NCBI GenBank assembly: GCA_002281005.1
Contig: NCFD01000117.1
Location: forward strand, 1-5,310
Length of the DNA: 5,310 bases
Reading direction: 5' to 3'
Origin: Acidocella sp. 35-58-6
Lineage (GTDB): Bacteria; Pseudomonadota; Alphaproteobacteria; Acetobacterales; Acetobacteraceae
In this document: piece by piece, positions 4,795-5,310 of the stretch
Layout: each line of letters starts with the position of its first letter
Position numbering within the stretch: the first letter of the stretch is position 1
Notes under the pieces: model-generated
The model's input: only the letters and a program-made list of their open reading frames with translations
What the model was told of the DNA's origin: nothing
The model's database searches: none
Program-made: the position numbers and the translations under genes

Positions 4795-5310
4795 TTGTTC
4801 CTCGGTGTGCTAATGTTTCGTGCGCGCCGCGACGCAGAGGCATATTTTGCAAAAAACGTATCGCCCTCCGGGGCCGGGAAATCTCGCCCCGCCGTCCAAC
4901 CACTTGCAAGTGGCAACTTACCAAAAAACCCGCGCTTGCGCCCCAACCACCCCAGCCCAACGGCCGCCGCCCGCGTACCCAAACGATACAGGCCAGGCCG
5001 CTTGGCGAACCATGCCCAAACGCCCAAACCATAGCGCATCGAAACCGGCTGCAAATGCCGCTCAAACTCGCGCTCACGCCAATGGCGCATCAACTTCGGC
5101 AACGGAATTTTCACCGGGCACACACTCTCACACTTGCCGCAGAACGTGCTGGCGTTCGGCAAATGATGCGCCGCCTCGATCCCCTGCAGCATCGGGCTCA
5201 GCACCGACCCCATCGGCCCCGGATACGTCGCGCCGTAAGCATGCCCACCCACCGCGCCATATACCGGGCAATGATTCATGCACGCCGCGCACCGAATACA
5301 GCGCAGCATG
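4791..5310 (-). CDS. lutB: Lactate utilization protein LutB, C-terminal part (runs off the right edge)
   Basis: This is the C-terminal 173 residues or so of LutB, the iron-sulfur electron-transfer subunit of the L-lactate oxidising LutABC complex. Counting from the first ATG in the window, Cys4, Cys7, Cys10 and Cys14-Pro form the first [4Fe-4S] motif (CxxCxxCxxxCP). Cys57, Cys60 and Cys64-Pro form the second cluster motif (FCGKCESVCPVKIP). Between them is GGHAYGATYPGPMGSVLSP, typical of LutB. The end matches the LutB C-terminal extension (PLASGWTAGRDFPAPEGDTF). The ATG at 5309 is internal, because homologues carry a long LUD domain before the first cluster, so the true start lies beyond the window. 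lutA is expected upstream. The stop overlaps the lutC start by 4 bp. Confidence 0.93.
   Translation of the reverse strand, partial: MLRCIRCAACMNHCPVYGAVGGHAYGATYPGPMGSVLSPMLQGIEAAHHLPNASTFCGKCESVCPVKIPLPKLMRHWREREFERHLQPVSMRYGLGVWAWFAKRPGLYRLGTRAAAVGLGWLGRKRGFFGKLPLASGWTAGRDFPAPEGDTFFAKYASASRRARNISTPRNK
4798..4803 (-). promoter_or_regulatory. Ribosome binding site of lutC within the end of lutB
   Basis: On the minus strand this reads GAGGAA, about four to five bases before the ATG at 4794. It is encoded within the last codons of lutB. With the ATGA overlap it indicates coupled translation of lutB and lutC. Confidence 0.65.
4900..4913. repeat. 14-bp perfect palindrome inside lutB
   Basis: CCACTTGCAAGTGG is fully self-complementary and lies within the codons for the LPLASGW stretch near the LutB C-terminus. 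The chance expectation in a window this long is about 0.3 occurrences. It has no loop and no T tract, so it is not a terminator. It may be only a codon-level coincidence. Confidence 0.3.

Noticed and set aside
1..5310. Mobile elements, CRISPR arrays, tRNA or rRNA genes, phage or defence genes
   Set aside because: I saw no transposase or integrase motifs, no regularly spaced repeats, no tRNA-like cloverleaf and no terminal inverted repeats. Recognisable bacterial genes cover almost all of the window.

Overview
The window reads as ordinary, gene-dense chromosome from a fairly GC-rich Gram-negative bacterium. It is most probably an alphaproteobacterium, with Rhodospirillales/Acetobacteraceae as a tentative guess. 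The best clues are the Maf subtype (an ADQ motif, then GAYQLEG and a TILGLPLLPLL-type tail) and the Smr gene coupled to a small XRE regulator. Both are familiar arrangements in Alphaproteobacteria. No RNA gene, transposon, CRISPR array, integrase or phage gene is visible, and no gene looks broken. The two end genes are cut by the window edges.

Left part (1-1772): the first 174 codons of a copper-containing primary-amine oxidase run leftward off the window. An AraC-family regulator with an Arabinose_bd-type N-terminal domain diverges from it. They share a 211-bp control region (524-734) carrying an AT-rich core, a short inverted repeat, and a direct repeat spaced 22 bp apart. The natural reading is that the regulator controls amine oxidation in response to an amine-related effector, much as FeaR controls tynA in E. 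coli. This is inferred from layout only.

Middle (1746-3272): a DUF2189 multi-pass membrane protein is convergent with the araC-like gene and overlaps its last 27 bp. A Maf-type nucleotide pyrophosphatase diverges from the DUF2189 gene across a short gap of about 87 bp.

Right part (3205-5310, all minus strand): a tightly packed series reads lutB (3' part only), then lutC, an Smr-domain gene and an XRE-family regulator. The junctions are a 4-bp ATGA overlap, a 14-bp overlap and another 4-bp ATGA overlap, so the four are very probably one transcript with coupled translation. LutB and LutC belong to the iron-sulfur L-lactate oxidation complex LutABC; lutA would lie beyond the right edge. The last gene of the series overlaps the convergent maf gene by 68 bp.

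I found no convincing undescribed system. The points most worth a second look are the two convergent coding overlaps, especially the 68-bp maf/xre one, whose regulator tail is written antisense to the conserved Maf C-terminus. The others are the candidate operators in the amine oxidase/AraC intergenic region, and the grouping of a lactate-oxidation pair with smr and xre in one translationally coupled series.
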